Made by a program: the position numbers and the translations under genes | Shown: piece by piece, positions 23,559-31,174 of the stretch | Numbering within the stretch: the stretch's first letter is position 1 | Layout of the letters: the number at the start of each line of letters is the position of its first letter | Notes under the pieces: generated by a model | Database searches by the model: none | What the model was told of the DNA's origin: nothing | What the model saw: only the letters and a program-made list of their open reading frames with translations | From: Patescibacteria group bacterium | Lineage (GTDB): Bacteria; Patescibacteriota; Patescibacteriia; JAGPKW01 | DNA: 32,765 nt | Reading direction: 5' to 3' | Assembly (NCBI GenBank): GCA_021734125.1 | Contig: JAIPJN010000007.1 | Coordinates: 1 to 32,765, forward strand

Positions 23559-24737
23559 TTATAGAAGTTTAGATATTTTACTTTTAGGAGTTGAAAAATA
23601 ATTAAAGACTACCTTTCTATCATAAAAAAGATAATCTATATCATCTGAGAAACCATTTTTTAAAATAAAATCACATGTTCTATTACCTATAGAAGCTCCA
23701 AAAACTGAGGTTTTAGATCTATTTACAAAAACATCCATAATCATCTTACTTCCATTAGTAAATCTAGCATTTTCAGTAAAACCTAAAAGCCCAGACCATA
23801 AAATAATCTCTCCACATCTGAAAAAAGAGGTATATATTTTTATAGTTTCAGGACCAACATCACAAACATAACCCGTTTTACCTATATCTTCTATTTTTTT
23901 TCTAACTACATTTTTTTCTTTTGTTTTATTATCAGAAACAACTAAATCTACAGGAAAAATTATTTTTTTATCATATTTTTTAATTAAATTATTTATTTTT
24001 TCTCTATCAATTTTAGAAAATTCTGTAATCCCAACTCTAAAACCAGAAACTTTTATAAAAGCAAGAGCTATTTCTCCTCCTAAAAGAACCCTATAATCTT
24101 TTTTTAATAAATTTTCAATAAATAAAATACGATTTTCTTCATATAAACCAGAAACTAAAGCAATTTTATTTTTATTCCCAGTTTTATATATTTTATCTAA
24201 ATTATCAAAATCTTCTTCAAAACTATAACCTATATAATTTTTTGTGTTTTTAAGTAAAGATAAATAAAGCTTATCATCTGAATATAAACTAGAAAAGTCA
24301 TCAAAAACTGAAATAGAAATAAAAGATCTTAAAAATTTAGATAAATCATTTTTACTTAAAGTTCTACTTATATAAGAATTAAGATTTTTTAGAATCAAAA
24401 CATCACCATCTTTCATAATATCAATAACTTCAAGAATTTTTCTTATATCAGGATTGTCATAAAAAATAACTTGGGAATTAAATTTTGGATTTAATTTTAA
24501 TAATTTTTCAAAATTTCTAGTTATCAACCCAATTTCAGAATCTGAACTTGGTGCAATTATAATTTTAGAACCTAAAAAAGATAATTTTTCTATAGTTTCA
24601 AGATGTTTTCTATATTTAGTATCGTTATCAATTTTTGTAGATTTTTTATCAGACCTAAAATTAACACCAAAATCACAAAAAACCAAAGAATTTTTACCTT
24701 TTAAGTTTTTAAGTCTATTTATGCTAGAATAAGACAT
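23559..24737 (-). CDS. Phosphoglycerate-kinase-like protein, probably without kinase activity
   Basis: The 392 residues follow the PGK plan from end to end: an N-terminal FCDFGVNF strand, FIENLLKKDYRVLLGGEIAL (206-225), FPVDLVV (261-267), DVGPETIKIY (293-302) and a WSGLLGFTENARFTNG nucleotide-site segment (314-329). However, the residues that make PGK work are altered. HLGRP is replaced by APSSDS (62-67), ENVRF by LKNLNSY (116-122), NDAF by FDDFSS (145-150), GGAKVSDK by SGLYEENR (196-203, losing the catalytic lysine) and the final GGGDT loop by FGASIGNR (346-353). It is thus a divergent paralogue or pseudoenzyme. Length is normal and the frame is intact. It has its own extended -10 promoter and lies between tsf and recJ. 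Confidence 0.8.
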   Translation of the reverse strand: MSYSSINRLKNLKGKNSLVFCDFGVNFRSDKKSTKIDNDTKYRKHLETIEKLSFLGSKIIIAPSSDSEIGLITRNFEKLLKLNPKFNSQVIFYDNPDIRKILEVIDIMKDGDVLILKNLNSYISRTLSKNDLSKFLRSFISISVFDDFSSLYSDDKLYLSLLKNTKNYIGYSFEEDFDNLDKIYKTGNKNKIALVSGLYEENRILFIENLLKKDYRVLLGGEIALAFIKVSGFRVGITEFSKIDREKINNLIKKYDKKIIFPVDLVVSDNKTKEKNVVRKKIEDIGKTGYVCDVGPETIKIYTSFFRCGEIILWSGLLGFTENARFTNGSKMIMDVFVNRSKTSVFGASIGNRTCDFILKNGFSDDIDYLFYDRKVVFNYFSTPKSKISKLL

Positions 24738-24770
24738 AATATATTATATAAACCTTTTTATTATAAATAT

Positions 24771-24779
24771 ATTATAACA
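24771..24779 (-). promoter_or_regulatory. Extended -10 promoter of the PGK-like gene
   Basis: Minus-strand TGTTATAAT, with the TATAAT at 24776-24771, lies 33 bases before the start codon. An AAAAAGG sequence in the leader, similar to those before prmC and RuBisCO, may be a weak ribosome-binding site. Confidence 0.6.
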
Positions 24780-24809
24780 TTTTAATAAACAAAAAAACAC
24801 CCTCTTTTA

Positions 24810-24841
24810 AAAAAATAAAGAACGAACATTGTTCGCCCTTT
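24810..24841 (-). terminator. Intrinsic terminator of rpsB-tsf
   Basis: As minus-strand RNA, AAAGGGCGAACA and UGUUCGUUCUUU pair over 12 positions, two of them G-U, around one base (or with the last pairs open as the loop). AUUUUUUU follows. The two G-U pairs would be A-C mismatches in the other direction, so it acts on the minus strand only. Confidence 0.85.
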
Positions 24842-24874
24842 AATTTTTATATTAAGATATTTTTACAAAAACAT

Positions 24875-25711
24875 TTAAGCACCAATTTCATAAAATTTAA
24901 AATATGAAACAAAAGCGTCTTTTTCAAAAGAAGAAACAAGATTTTCTATAATTTTACTATCATCTTTTACAAAAGCTTGTTTTATTAAACAATTTTCAGA
25001 ATAAAATTTATTTATTCTTCCTTCCATTATTTTTTCAACAATTTCTTTTGGCTTAGAAGCCATATCAGGTTGAGAAGATAAAACTTCTTTTTCCTCTTCT
25101 ATAACAGAAGCAGGAATATCTTCTACTTTTAAATATGAAGGTTTCATAGCAACTGTATGCATAGCAACATCATTTGCAACATTTTTCATTTTAGTAATAT
25201 CAGAAACATTACTTATTTCACAAATAGAACCAGCAGAACCATCAAAATGAACATATGAACCAATAATTCCATTTTCTGATTCTTTTCTATCAAATCTTTT
25301 GATTTCAATTTTTTCTTTAAATTTTAAAACTAAATCATCATATAATGATTTTATTTTATTTCCAGAAAATTCAGCTTCCATAAGTTCTTCTACAGAAGAA
25401 ACAGCATTTTTACAAATAGTTTCTGCAAGAATATTAGAAAACTTTACAAATTCTTCGTTTTTTCCTACAAAATCAGTTTCACAATTTATTTCTACTATAG
25501 ATCCTATTTTTCCATCTTCTGAAATAAAAGAAGCAATCTGTCCTTCTTTAGTTTCTTTATCAGCTCTTTTACCAGCAATTTGTTGCCCTTTTTTTCTTAA
25601 AAAAGTAACAGCATCTTCAAAATTATTATTTGATTCAGATAATGCTTTTTTGCAATCCATCATTCCAGCTCCAGTAATATCTCTTAATTTTTTAATAAGT
25701 TCAATAGACAT
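24875..25711 (-). CDS. tsf: Elongation factor Ts
   Basis: Nucleotide exchange factor for EF-Tu. The 278 residues begin with the UBA-like domain (LIKKLRDITGAGMMDCKKAL, residues 5-24). The TDFV motif that contacts EF-Tu is at 79-82, followed by the two core subdomains, including DVAMHTVAMKP. Length is normal. It lies 31 bases after rpsB, the usual order, and ends before a strong terminator. Confidence 0.96.
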   Translation of the reverse strand: MSIELIKKLRDITGAGMMDCKKALSESNNNFEDAVTFLRKKGQQIAGKRADKETKEGQIASFISEDGKIGSIVEINCETDFVGKNEEFVKFSNILAETICKNAVSSVEELMEAEFSGNKIKSLYDDLVLKFKEKIEIKRFDRKESENGIIGSYVHFDGSAGSICEISNVSDITKMKNVANDVAMHTVAMKPSYLKVEDIPASVIEEEKEVLSSQPDMASKPKEIVEKIMEGRINKFYSENCLIKQAFVKDDSKIIENLVSSFEKDAFVSYFKFYEIGA

Positions 25712-25742
25712 AAAAATTTTATTTATTGTTTATAAAATATTT

Positions 25743-26486
25743 TTATTCTTTTTCAGAATCTTTTTTTTCTTTATCTTTTTTTTCTTTATTTTCTTTTAAT
25801 TCTTTTTTTGATTCATTTATTTGTTTTGAGACAACATCAAGTATTAATTCTATTGAAGAAACAGCTTCATCATTTGCAGGAATAGGATAATCTACAGGAG
25901 TAGGATTAGTATTAGTATCACAAATACCTATAATAGGTATATTTTTTAATTTAGATTCTAAAACAGCAGTTTTTTGATTTTTTACAGAAACCAAAAATAC
26001 AGCACCAGGAAGTTCTTTCATACCCTTAATACCACCAATTAATTTATTCATTTTTGTAATTTCTCTAGTTAAAACTATAGATTCTTTTTTTGTATATTTA
26101 GAAAAATTAGTAGTTTCTTTTTCTTCTTCTAATTTATTTAATTTTTTTATAGAATTTAAAACAGTTTTAAAATTAGTAAACATTCCACCAATCCATCTAA
26201 GATTTACATATGGCATATCACAAACTTCTGAATATTTTTTTACAAGTTCTCTAGATTGCTTTCTTGTTCCAACAAAAAGAACTTTTTTACCTGATTTTAC
26301 AACCTCATCTATCTTTTTAAAACTAGACTCTAAAGATTCTTGAGTCTTTTCTAAATTTATTATATGTACGTTATTCTTGATTGTGTATATATAGCTTTCC
26401 GCTTTAGGATGCCATTTAGACACAACATGCCCAAAATGTACACCTGACTTGAGCATTTCATCCAATGAAGGAATTTTAAAAGACAT
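25743..26486 (-). CDS. rpsB: 30S ribosomal protein uS2
   Basis: Small-subunit ribosomal protein. The 247 residues show the S2 signatures: LKSGVHFGH near the start, KWHPKAESYIYTIKNNVHII, LFVGTRKQSRE, NLRWIGGMFTN and, near residue 200, NPTPVDYPIPANDEA. The C-terminus is a lysine- and glutamate-rich tail of about 30 residues after the S2 domain. It is the first gene of the rpsB-tsf operon. Confidence 0.97.
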   Translation of the reverse strand: MSFKIPSLDEMLKSGVHFGHVVSKWHPKAESYIYTIKNNVHIINLEKTQESLESSFKKIDEVVKSGKKVLFVGTRKQSRELVKKYSEVCDMPYVNLRWIGGMFTNFKTVLNSIKKLNKLEEEKETTNFSKYTKKESIVLTREITKMNKLIGGIKGMKELPGAVFLVSVKNQKTAVLESKLKNIPIIGICDTNTNPTPVDYPIPANDEAVSSIELILDVVSKQINESKKELKENKEKKDKEKKDSEKE

Positions 26487-26575
26487 AAAAATATCTAATT
26501 AATTAATTAAAATAAAAAATACAATTGCAAGTATATTAGCATCAAAATAACTATTCTGCAAGATTAAAATAAAAA

Positions 26576-27436
26576 TTATTCTTCTTTTTCTTTTCTTATC
26601 ATTATAATTCTACCATCAAAAAAAGATTTAATTTCATATTTTTTTCCAAATAACTCTTGAATTTTATCATAATGCCCTTTACCAACTTCTAAAAATAGTG
26701 TTCCTGATTTTTTTAATTTAGGTAAATATTTTTTTATAGCTTTTTTTATTATCGAAAAACCATCATAAGAAGCATATAAAGCAAAATTAGGTTCATATTT
26801 TAAATCTAAAACAGAATCATCATTAAAATCTAAACTACCTTTTTTTATATAAGGAAGATTAGCAACTATAATATCAAATTTAGTAATTCCAAAAGTTGGT
26901 AAATTTCCCCTTTTAATTTTTACATTTCCTAACCCAAACTTTTCAAAATTATATTTAGCTATATTTAAAGCAGAAGAAGATATATCAACAGCATAAGGAT
27001 TAATAGAAACAGTAGAACAACATTTTTTTAATTCTTTACATAAAGTAACCAAAATACAACCTGAACCAGTACCTATATCTAATATATTTATCCTTTTATT
27101 ATATAAATTACCTGCACTTCCTAATATTAATTCTATAAGCTCTTCAGTAAGAGGTCTAGGAATCATAACTCCTTTTTCAACTTTAAATTTTCTATTATAA
27201 AATTCTTTTTCTTTTATTATATAAGCTATAGGTTCATGCTTTAATCTTCTTTTAAAGAGTTTGTTAAATTCCTTCATCTCTTTTTTATCAAGATTTCTAT
27301 CATGTTGAATAAAAAGCTGAGCTTTATCTATTTTTAAAAAATAACAAAGCATTAATTCGATATCTAAATTAGGAGAAGTAAAACCTTTTTGAGAAAGTGT
27401 ATTAGAATATTTATATAATATATCTTCAATTTTCAT
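26576..27436 (-). CDS. prmC: Release factor glutamine methyltransferase
   Basis: Methylates the glutamine of the GGQ motif in peptide release factors. The 286 residues have the PrmC N-terminal helical domain with IPRPLTEELIE at 92-102, a SAM-binding motif ILDIGTGSGC at 118-127 and the catalytic motif NLPY at 193-196. In the family this motif is usually NPPY; here the second residue is Leu. The rest of the fold is intact, so activity is likely. It has its own promoter, TG-T-TAAAAT at 27469-27461, and AAAAAGG before the ATG. Confidence 0.9.
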   Translation of the reverse strand: MKIEDILYKYSNTLSQKGFTSPNLDIELMLCYFLKIDKAQLFIQHDRNLDKKEMKEFNKLFKRRLKHEPIAYIIKEKEFYNRKFKVEKGVMIPRPLTEELIELILGSAGNLYNKRINILDIGTGSGCILVTLCKELKKCCSTVSINPYAVDISSSALNIAKYNFEKFGLGNVKIKRGNLPTFGITKFDIIVANLPYIKKGSLDFNDDSVLDLKYEPNFALYASYDGFSIIKKAIKKYLPKLKKSGTLFLEVGKGHYDKIQELFGKKYEIKSFFDGRIIMIRKEKEE

Positions 27437-27460
27437 AAACCTTTTTATTATTACAACACC

Positions 27461-27469
27461 ATTTTAACA
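27461..27469 (-). promoter_or_regulatory. Extended -10 promoter of prmC
   Basis: Minus-strand TGTTAAAAT lies 25-33 bases before the prmC ATG and just after the terminator at 27477-27506. It differs from the common TGTTATAAT by one base. Confidence 0.5.
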
Positions 27470-27476
27470 TATTTTA

Positions 27477-27506
27477 ATAAAAATAGCCCACATTTAAAAG
27501 TGGGCT
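27477..27506 (-). terminator. Intrinsic terminator between tsaC region and prmC
   Basis: AGCCCAC and GTGGGCT form a seven-base GC-rich stem around an eight-base loop, followed on the minus strand by ATTTTTATT. It ends a transcript coming from the 27510-27790 region and probably the def-tsaC message. Confidence 0.9.
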
Positions 27507-27509
27507 TAC

Positions 27510-27630
27510 TAAATAAATTTTATTCGACAACTCCTAATTCTACAAGATAAATGTAGAATTACATGCCACAAATTTAGTTTATTATGTTTATAGAAAGTGG
27601 CTTTTGGAAGTTTGAAGAATAAAATTAGAA
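27510..27630 (-). ncRNA. Candidate structured RNA upstream of the terminator
   Basis: Four helices can form together on the minus strand: 27626-27617 with 27525-27516 (ten base pairs, AATTTTATTC with GAATAAAATT), 27612-27607 with 27534-27529 (six), 27601-27597 with 27569-27565 (GCCAC with GTGGC), and a nine-pair hairpin at 27536-27560 (AATTCTACA with TGTAGAATT). The result is a branched structure just before an intrinsic terminator. It matches no RNA family I know (not tmRNA, RNase P, SRP RNA or 6S by any signature I can see). Much of the pairing is A-T, so chance cannot be excluded. Confidence 0.35.
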
Positions 27631-27655
27631 AGTTAATGCTAATACATTCCAATTT

Positions 27656-27754
27656 TTATTCTCCTCCAATTCTAAAACTAGAAACGTCGTTAGAATAAAT
27701 AGTTTTCTTCTTTTTATTAGACCTTGCCTCCTTTGAAAAAAAGTTTTCTACCAA
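27656..27754 (-). CDS. Possible 32-residue leader peptide or small protein (TTG start)
   Basis: AGGAGG at 27766-27761 is followed six bases later by TTG and an open frame of 32 codons ending in TAA. The product has a lysine run (KKKK at 14-17) and ends FRIGGE. A second GGAGGAG overlaps its last codons. The frame is short and I recognise nothing in it. The strong Shine-Dalgarno in a window where such sites are rare is the only support. It could be chance, a leader peptide, or part of a non-coding RNA. Confidence 0.3.
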   Translation of the reverse strand: MVENFFSKEARSNKKKKTIYSNDVSSFRIGGE

Positions 27755-27792
27755 ACTTTACCTCCTTAATGCTAATATTAAAATAATTTTTA

Positions 27793-28395
27793 TTAAAGGT
27801 CAATAGCACCTTTTCTTAAAATTTTTAATTTTCTATCAGAAACATCAATTATTGTAGATGGTTGTAAATTATTTTTTATGATCCCAGCATCTATTGCTAT
27901 ATCTACTTGATTTAATAAATCTTTATTAATTTTAGTAAAATCAGAAACTGGATTTTCTCCTTCAAAATTAGCAGAAGGAGCAATAATAGGACTACCTAAT
28001 TCATCTATAATATCAGAAATTATTTTACAAGAAGTTTGTCTTATAGCAATAGTATCTAAATTTGATATTAAAGGACTAATTAAAAAACTTTTCTTAAAAA
28101 CAAGAGAAAGAGGTCCAGGCCAATATTTATTCATTAATTTTTCAGCAACTTCATTTGTTTTGGAAATTAAAGGATAAACATCTTCTTTTTTTGATATCAA
28201 AACTATAAAAGCTTTTTTTTCATTTCTATTTTTTAAATTATATATTTTAGAAATAGAACTAGAATTTAAAATAGAACAGCCAATTCCATATAAAGTTTCT
28301 GTAGGAAATATAAAAGTCCCATTATTTCTCAAAACAGAAATTATAGAGCTTAAATCAGAAGTATTTAAACCATTCTTTACATTAATAATTTTCAT
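27793..28395 (-). CDS. tsaC: Threonylcarbamoyl-AMP synthase (TsaC/Sua5 family)
   Basis: Makes threonylcarbamoyl-AMP for the t6A modification of ANN-decoding tRNAs. The 200-residue YrdC domain has PTETLYGIGCS at 31-41, NLKNRNEKKAF with the conserved lysine and arginine, YWPGPLSLVF (about 91-100), IAIRQTS (about 117-123) and PIIAPSANFEG (about 135-145). It lacks the C-terminal Sua5 domain, so it is the short TsaC type. It lies two bases after def. Confidence 0.93.
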   Translation of the reverse strand: MKIINVKNGLNTSDLSSIISVLRNNGTFIFPTETLYGIGCSILNSSSISKIYNLKNRNEKKAFIVLISKKEDVYPLISKTNEVAEKLMNKYWPGPLSLVFKKSFLISPLISNLDTIAIRQTSCKIISDIIDELGSPIIAPSANFEGENPVSDFTKINKDLLNQVDIAIDAGIIKNNLQPSTIIDVSDRKLKILRKGAIDL

Positions 28396-28397
28396 AT

Positions 28398-28841
28398 TTA
28401 ATAATCAACTATTAATTTACCCAATAAATGGTCAACTTCGTGTTGTATAATTCTAGCAAGATAACCTTCAATATTTAAATCTAGATCATTACCTTTTTCA
28501 TCTTTTGATTGTAAAGATATACTTTTTGATCTATCTATTTTAAGAAAAACATGAGGAACGCTAAGGCAACCTTCTTCCTCTACATCTTTTTCAGAAGAAA
28601 AATAAGTAATTACAGGATTAATAAAAACATATATTTTATTTTCAGGTTTTACTAAAATTAAATTTTTATTTATACCAACTTGAGGAGCAGCAAGACCAAC
28701 ACCACCGGATTTATTTAAAGTACTTTTCATTTTTTTTATCAAATTTTTTATACTTTTATCAATATCTAAAATATCTTCAGATTTTTTTCTCAAGATTGTA
28801 TTACCTAAATCAGTATCATTTTTTATAATTTCCATTTTCAT
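28398..28841 (-). CDS. def: Peptide deformylase
   Basis: Removes the formyl group from nascent proteins. At 147 residues it has all three metal-site motifs: GVGLAAPQVG at 47-56, EGCLS with Cys92 at 90-94 and HEVDH at 134-138. The start is the first of two ATGs. It forms a two-gene unit with tsaC. A -10-like TATAAC preceded by TGT lies at 28893-28885, and a DnaA-box-like TTATCCACA overlaps the predicted transcription start. Confidence 0.95.
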   Translation of the reverse strand: MKMEIIKNDTDLGNTILRKKSEDILDIDKSIKNLIKKMKSTLNKSGGVGLAAPQVGINKNLILVKPENKIYVFINPVITYFSSEKDVEEEGCLSVPHVFLKIDRSKSISLQSKDEKGNDLDLNIEGYLARIIQHEVDHLLGKLIVDY

Positions 28842-28874
28842 AAAAAATTATTAAGCTTATTAATTTAAGGTAAG

Positions 28875-28883
28875 TTATCCACA
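28875..28883 (+). promoter_or_regulatory. DnaA-box-like site before def
   Basis: TTATCCACA is an exact match to the DnaA-box consensus TTATNCACA. It lies between the def -10-like sequence and its ATG. It is alone: no cluster of boxes or AT-rich unwinding repeat is seen around it, so this is not an origin. A single box can arise by chance in a window of this size. Confidence 0.3.
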
Positions 28884-28935
28884 GGTTATAACATTTCCAT
28901 TATTAATAATATTAAAACTATAAAAAAATTATAGA

Positions 28936-30123
28936 TTAAATATTAAGTAAAGTTTCAAAAATAATATACTCTTCATCAGCTTCAATAATATCAATATTAA
29001 CCTCCTTTAATATATTTAAATCTTTTACAATTAAATTCCTTATAACAGAACTTCTCTCTCCTATTCCTGCAGTAAATATTAAAGCATCAACTTCACCTAA
29101 AATAGCAAAATATGACCCAATGTATTTCTTTATTCTATAAACCATAATTTCAATAGCAAGTTTACATCTGTTTTTTAATTTAGACAAATCTTCATTAGAA
29201 TAAGAATTAAATTTTTCAGAAATTTTAGAAACATCATAATCAGAAACTTCAAAATCAGAAAGATATAAAATATCTCTCATATCTATATCAGAAAGTCCTG
29301 TAATTCCAGCAAGCCCAGATTTTTTATTTAAAATATCATCAACCTCAGATGGAGAATAATTTAAAGTATTCATTAAATGTATTAAAACTCCAGGGTCAAT
29401 ATCTCCAGATCTTGTCCCCATAACAAGACCATCAAGAGGAGTAAGCCCCATAGAAGTATCAATTGATTTTCCATTTTTTATAGCACAAATACTAGATCCA
29501 CTACCCAAATGACAAATAATTAAATTTAATTTATCTTTTGAGATTCCGGTTTTTTGTGAATATTTTTCCAAAGAATATTGATAAGATAATCCATGAAAAC
29601 CATATTTTCTTATCTTATTTTCATCAAAAAAATTATAAGGAATAGCATATCTATAAGCTTTTTCAGGTATATTTGAATGAAAAGAAGTATCAAAACATAA
29701 AACTTGTTTAATGTTTTTAAAATTATTAAAACAATATTCAACAACATCTATTTGAATTTTATTATGAAGAGGTGCTAATAATTTTGTTTTTTCAAGTTTT
29801 AAAATAACAGAAGAATCACAAATAAGACTATTTTCAAATTCTCCACCACCATGAACTACTCTATGTCCAATAGAATCTATATTAGAAATATTTATAGAAA
29901 AATCAGAAATTAATTCAAAAAAAGTTTTAAGCGCTTCTATATGATTTTCTATTTTAGAAAAATCTATTTTTTTAACTTTATTTAAATATTTATATTTAAC
30001 AAAAGTACCAGAAATTCCTATCTTTTCAAAATTTCCATAAATTATTTTATCGCCATTATTTTTATATAGAGCAAATTTTAGAGAAGAGGAACCACAATTC
30101 AAAACTAATTTATATTTTTCCAT
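28936..30123 (-). CDS. ackA: Acetate kinase
   Basis: Interconverts acetyl phosphate plus ADP with acetate plus ATP. The 395 residues have LNCGSSSLKF with Asn9, RVVHGGG (about 88-94), FDTSFH, YGFHGLSY, the nucleotide-site stretch HLGSGSSICAIKNGKS, MGLTPLDGLVMGTRSGDIDP and IFTAGIGE near the end. All catalytic residues I can check are present. It lies ten bases after rmuC, in an operon whose first gene is pduL, which supplies acetyl phosphate. Confidence 0.96.
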   Translation of the reverse strand: MEKYKLVLNCGSSSLKFALYKNNGDKIIYGNFEKIGISGTFVKYKYLNKVKKIDFSKIENHIEALKTFFELISDFSINISNIDSIGHRVVHGGGEFENSLICDSSVILKLEKTKLLAPLHNKIQIDVVEYCFNNFKNIKQVLCFDTSFHSNIPEKAYRYAIPYNFFDENKIRKYGFHGLSYQYSLEKYSQKTGISKDKLNLIICHLGSGSSICAIKNGKSIDTSMGLTPLDGLVMGTRSGDIDPGVLIHLMNTLNYSPSEVDDILNKKSGLAGITGLSDIDMRDILYLSDFEVSDYDVSKISEKFNSYSNEDLSKLKNRCKLAIEIMVYRIKKYIGSYFAILGEVDALIFTAGIGERSSVIRNLIVKDLNILKEVNIDIIEADEEYIIFETLLNI

Positions 30124-30133
30124 TTTTTTATAT

Positions 30134-31168
30134 TTAAGAAGTTTTATTTATTTCAATTTTTTCTATCTTTCCTCCTTTTTCAGAAACTTTATAGATATCT
30201 TTATCAATTTTTTTAAACTCATGTGAAGCTTTATTATAAGAATTAACAGTTGTATCCAAATTAGTACCTAATTTTCTCATGTATTCATCATAAGAACTTA
30301 AATGAGTTGACAGTTTTTCAATATTTTTCAGTATTTTTTTAACTGATTCTTCCATTTTTAAGGCTTTTAGACCTTGAAGAACTGTTTGTAAATAAGCAAA
30401 GAAAGAAGTAGGAGAAACTATAATTATTTTTTTAGCAAAAGCATATTCTAATAAATTTCTAGTATTAAAATTTCCTATTTTATTAACTATTAAGTCATTA
30501 TAAATACCTTCAGAGGGTATAAACATAAAAGCAAAATCTAAAGTATTTTCATCTGGTTTTATATATTTTGTAGTTTCATCTATTCTTTTTTTAAGATCCT
30601 CTTTTACATTTTTTTCTAAAATATTTTTCTGATTTTGATCTTTTTCTGAAGCAAATCTATTATAATTTTCAAGTGAAAATTTAGAATCAACAGGAATAAT
30701 ATTTTCACCCACAAAAATAACAGCATCAACTAAAGTTCCATCTTTAAATTTATATTGCATTTTATATTGATCTTCAGGAAAAACATTTTTTAATAAATTT
30801 TCTAAAAAATATTCACCTAAAATTCCTCTTTGTTTTGGATTTTTTAAAATATTTTCAAGTCCTTCAATCTGAGAAGAAAGATTTAATATCTGTTTATTAG
30901 TTCCTTCAATAGTATTCATTTGCTTAGTAATATCTTTTATTGCATTTATAGACTGAGTTAAATGGGTATTTATATTTTTATTATTATCCTCTAATTTTTT
31001 ATCAAAAATATTTCTTAAAGAATTTATTTGTTCTTGTATCATTAAAAATGAAGAATCTTTTTCATTATTTTTTTTAAGTAAAGCAATTTTTTTTAAAATA
31101 ACAAAAAGTCCTATAACTAAAGTTATAAAAAGTAATGCAAAAATCCCTAAAATAAAATAAATTTCCAT
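30134..31168 (-). CDS. rmuC: RmuC-family protein
   Basis: RmuC proteins limit DNA rearrangement between repeats and have a nuclease-like core. The 344 residues have an N-terminal membrane segment (about 3-26), a coiled-coil part (about 30-110) and the RmuC core, including GILGEYFLENLLKN, VDAVIFVGENIIPVDSKF (about 148-165) and FMFIPSEGIYNDLI. The D-x-n-D-x-K pattern fits the predicted nuclease site. It sits between pduL and ackA with gaps of six and ten bases although it has no known metabolic role. Confidence 0.9.
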   Translation of the reverse strand: MEIYFILGIFALLFITLVIGLFVILKKIALLKKNNEKDSSFLMIQEQINSLRNIFDKKLEDNNKNINTHLTQSINAIKDITKQMNTIEGTNKQILNLSSQIEGLENILKNPKQRGILGEYFLENLLKNVFPEDQYKMQYKFKDGTLVDAVIFVGENIIPVDSKFSLENYNRFASEKDQNQKNILEKNVKEDLKKRIDETTKYIKPDENTLDFAFMFIPSEGIYNDLIVNKIGNFNTRNLLEYAFAKKIIIVSPTSFFAYLQTVLQGLKALKMEESVKKILKNIEKLSTHLSSYDEYMRKLGTNLDTTVNSYNKASHEFKKIDKDIYKVSEKGGKIEKIEINKTS

Positions 31169-31174
31169 TTTATT

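Noticed and set aside
25299-25799. Plus-strand frame of 166 codons opposite tsf
   Set aside because: Although long, it is antisense to the EF-Ts gene, which is certain; its tail is a run of Phe and Ile from low-complexity sequence.
27515-27655. Second small frame (TTG start after GGAGGAG) downstream of the 32-codon frame
   Set aside because: About 47 codons in AT-rich structured sequence with no protein-like features; the possible RNA helices explain the region equally well.
28861-28930. Replication origin around the DnaA-box-like site
   Set aside because: Only one box, no box cluster, no dnaA, dnaN or parAB genes nearby.
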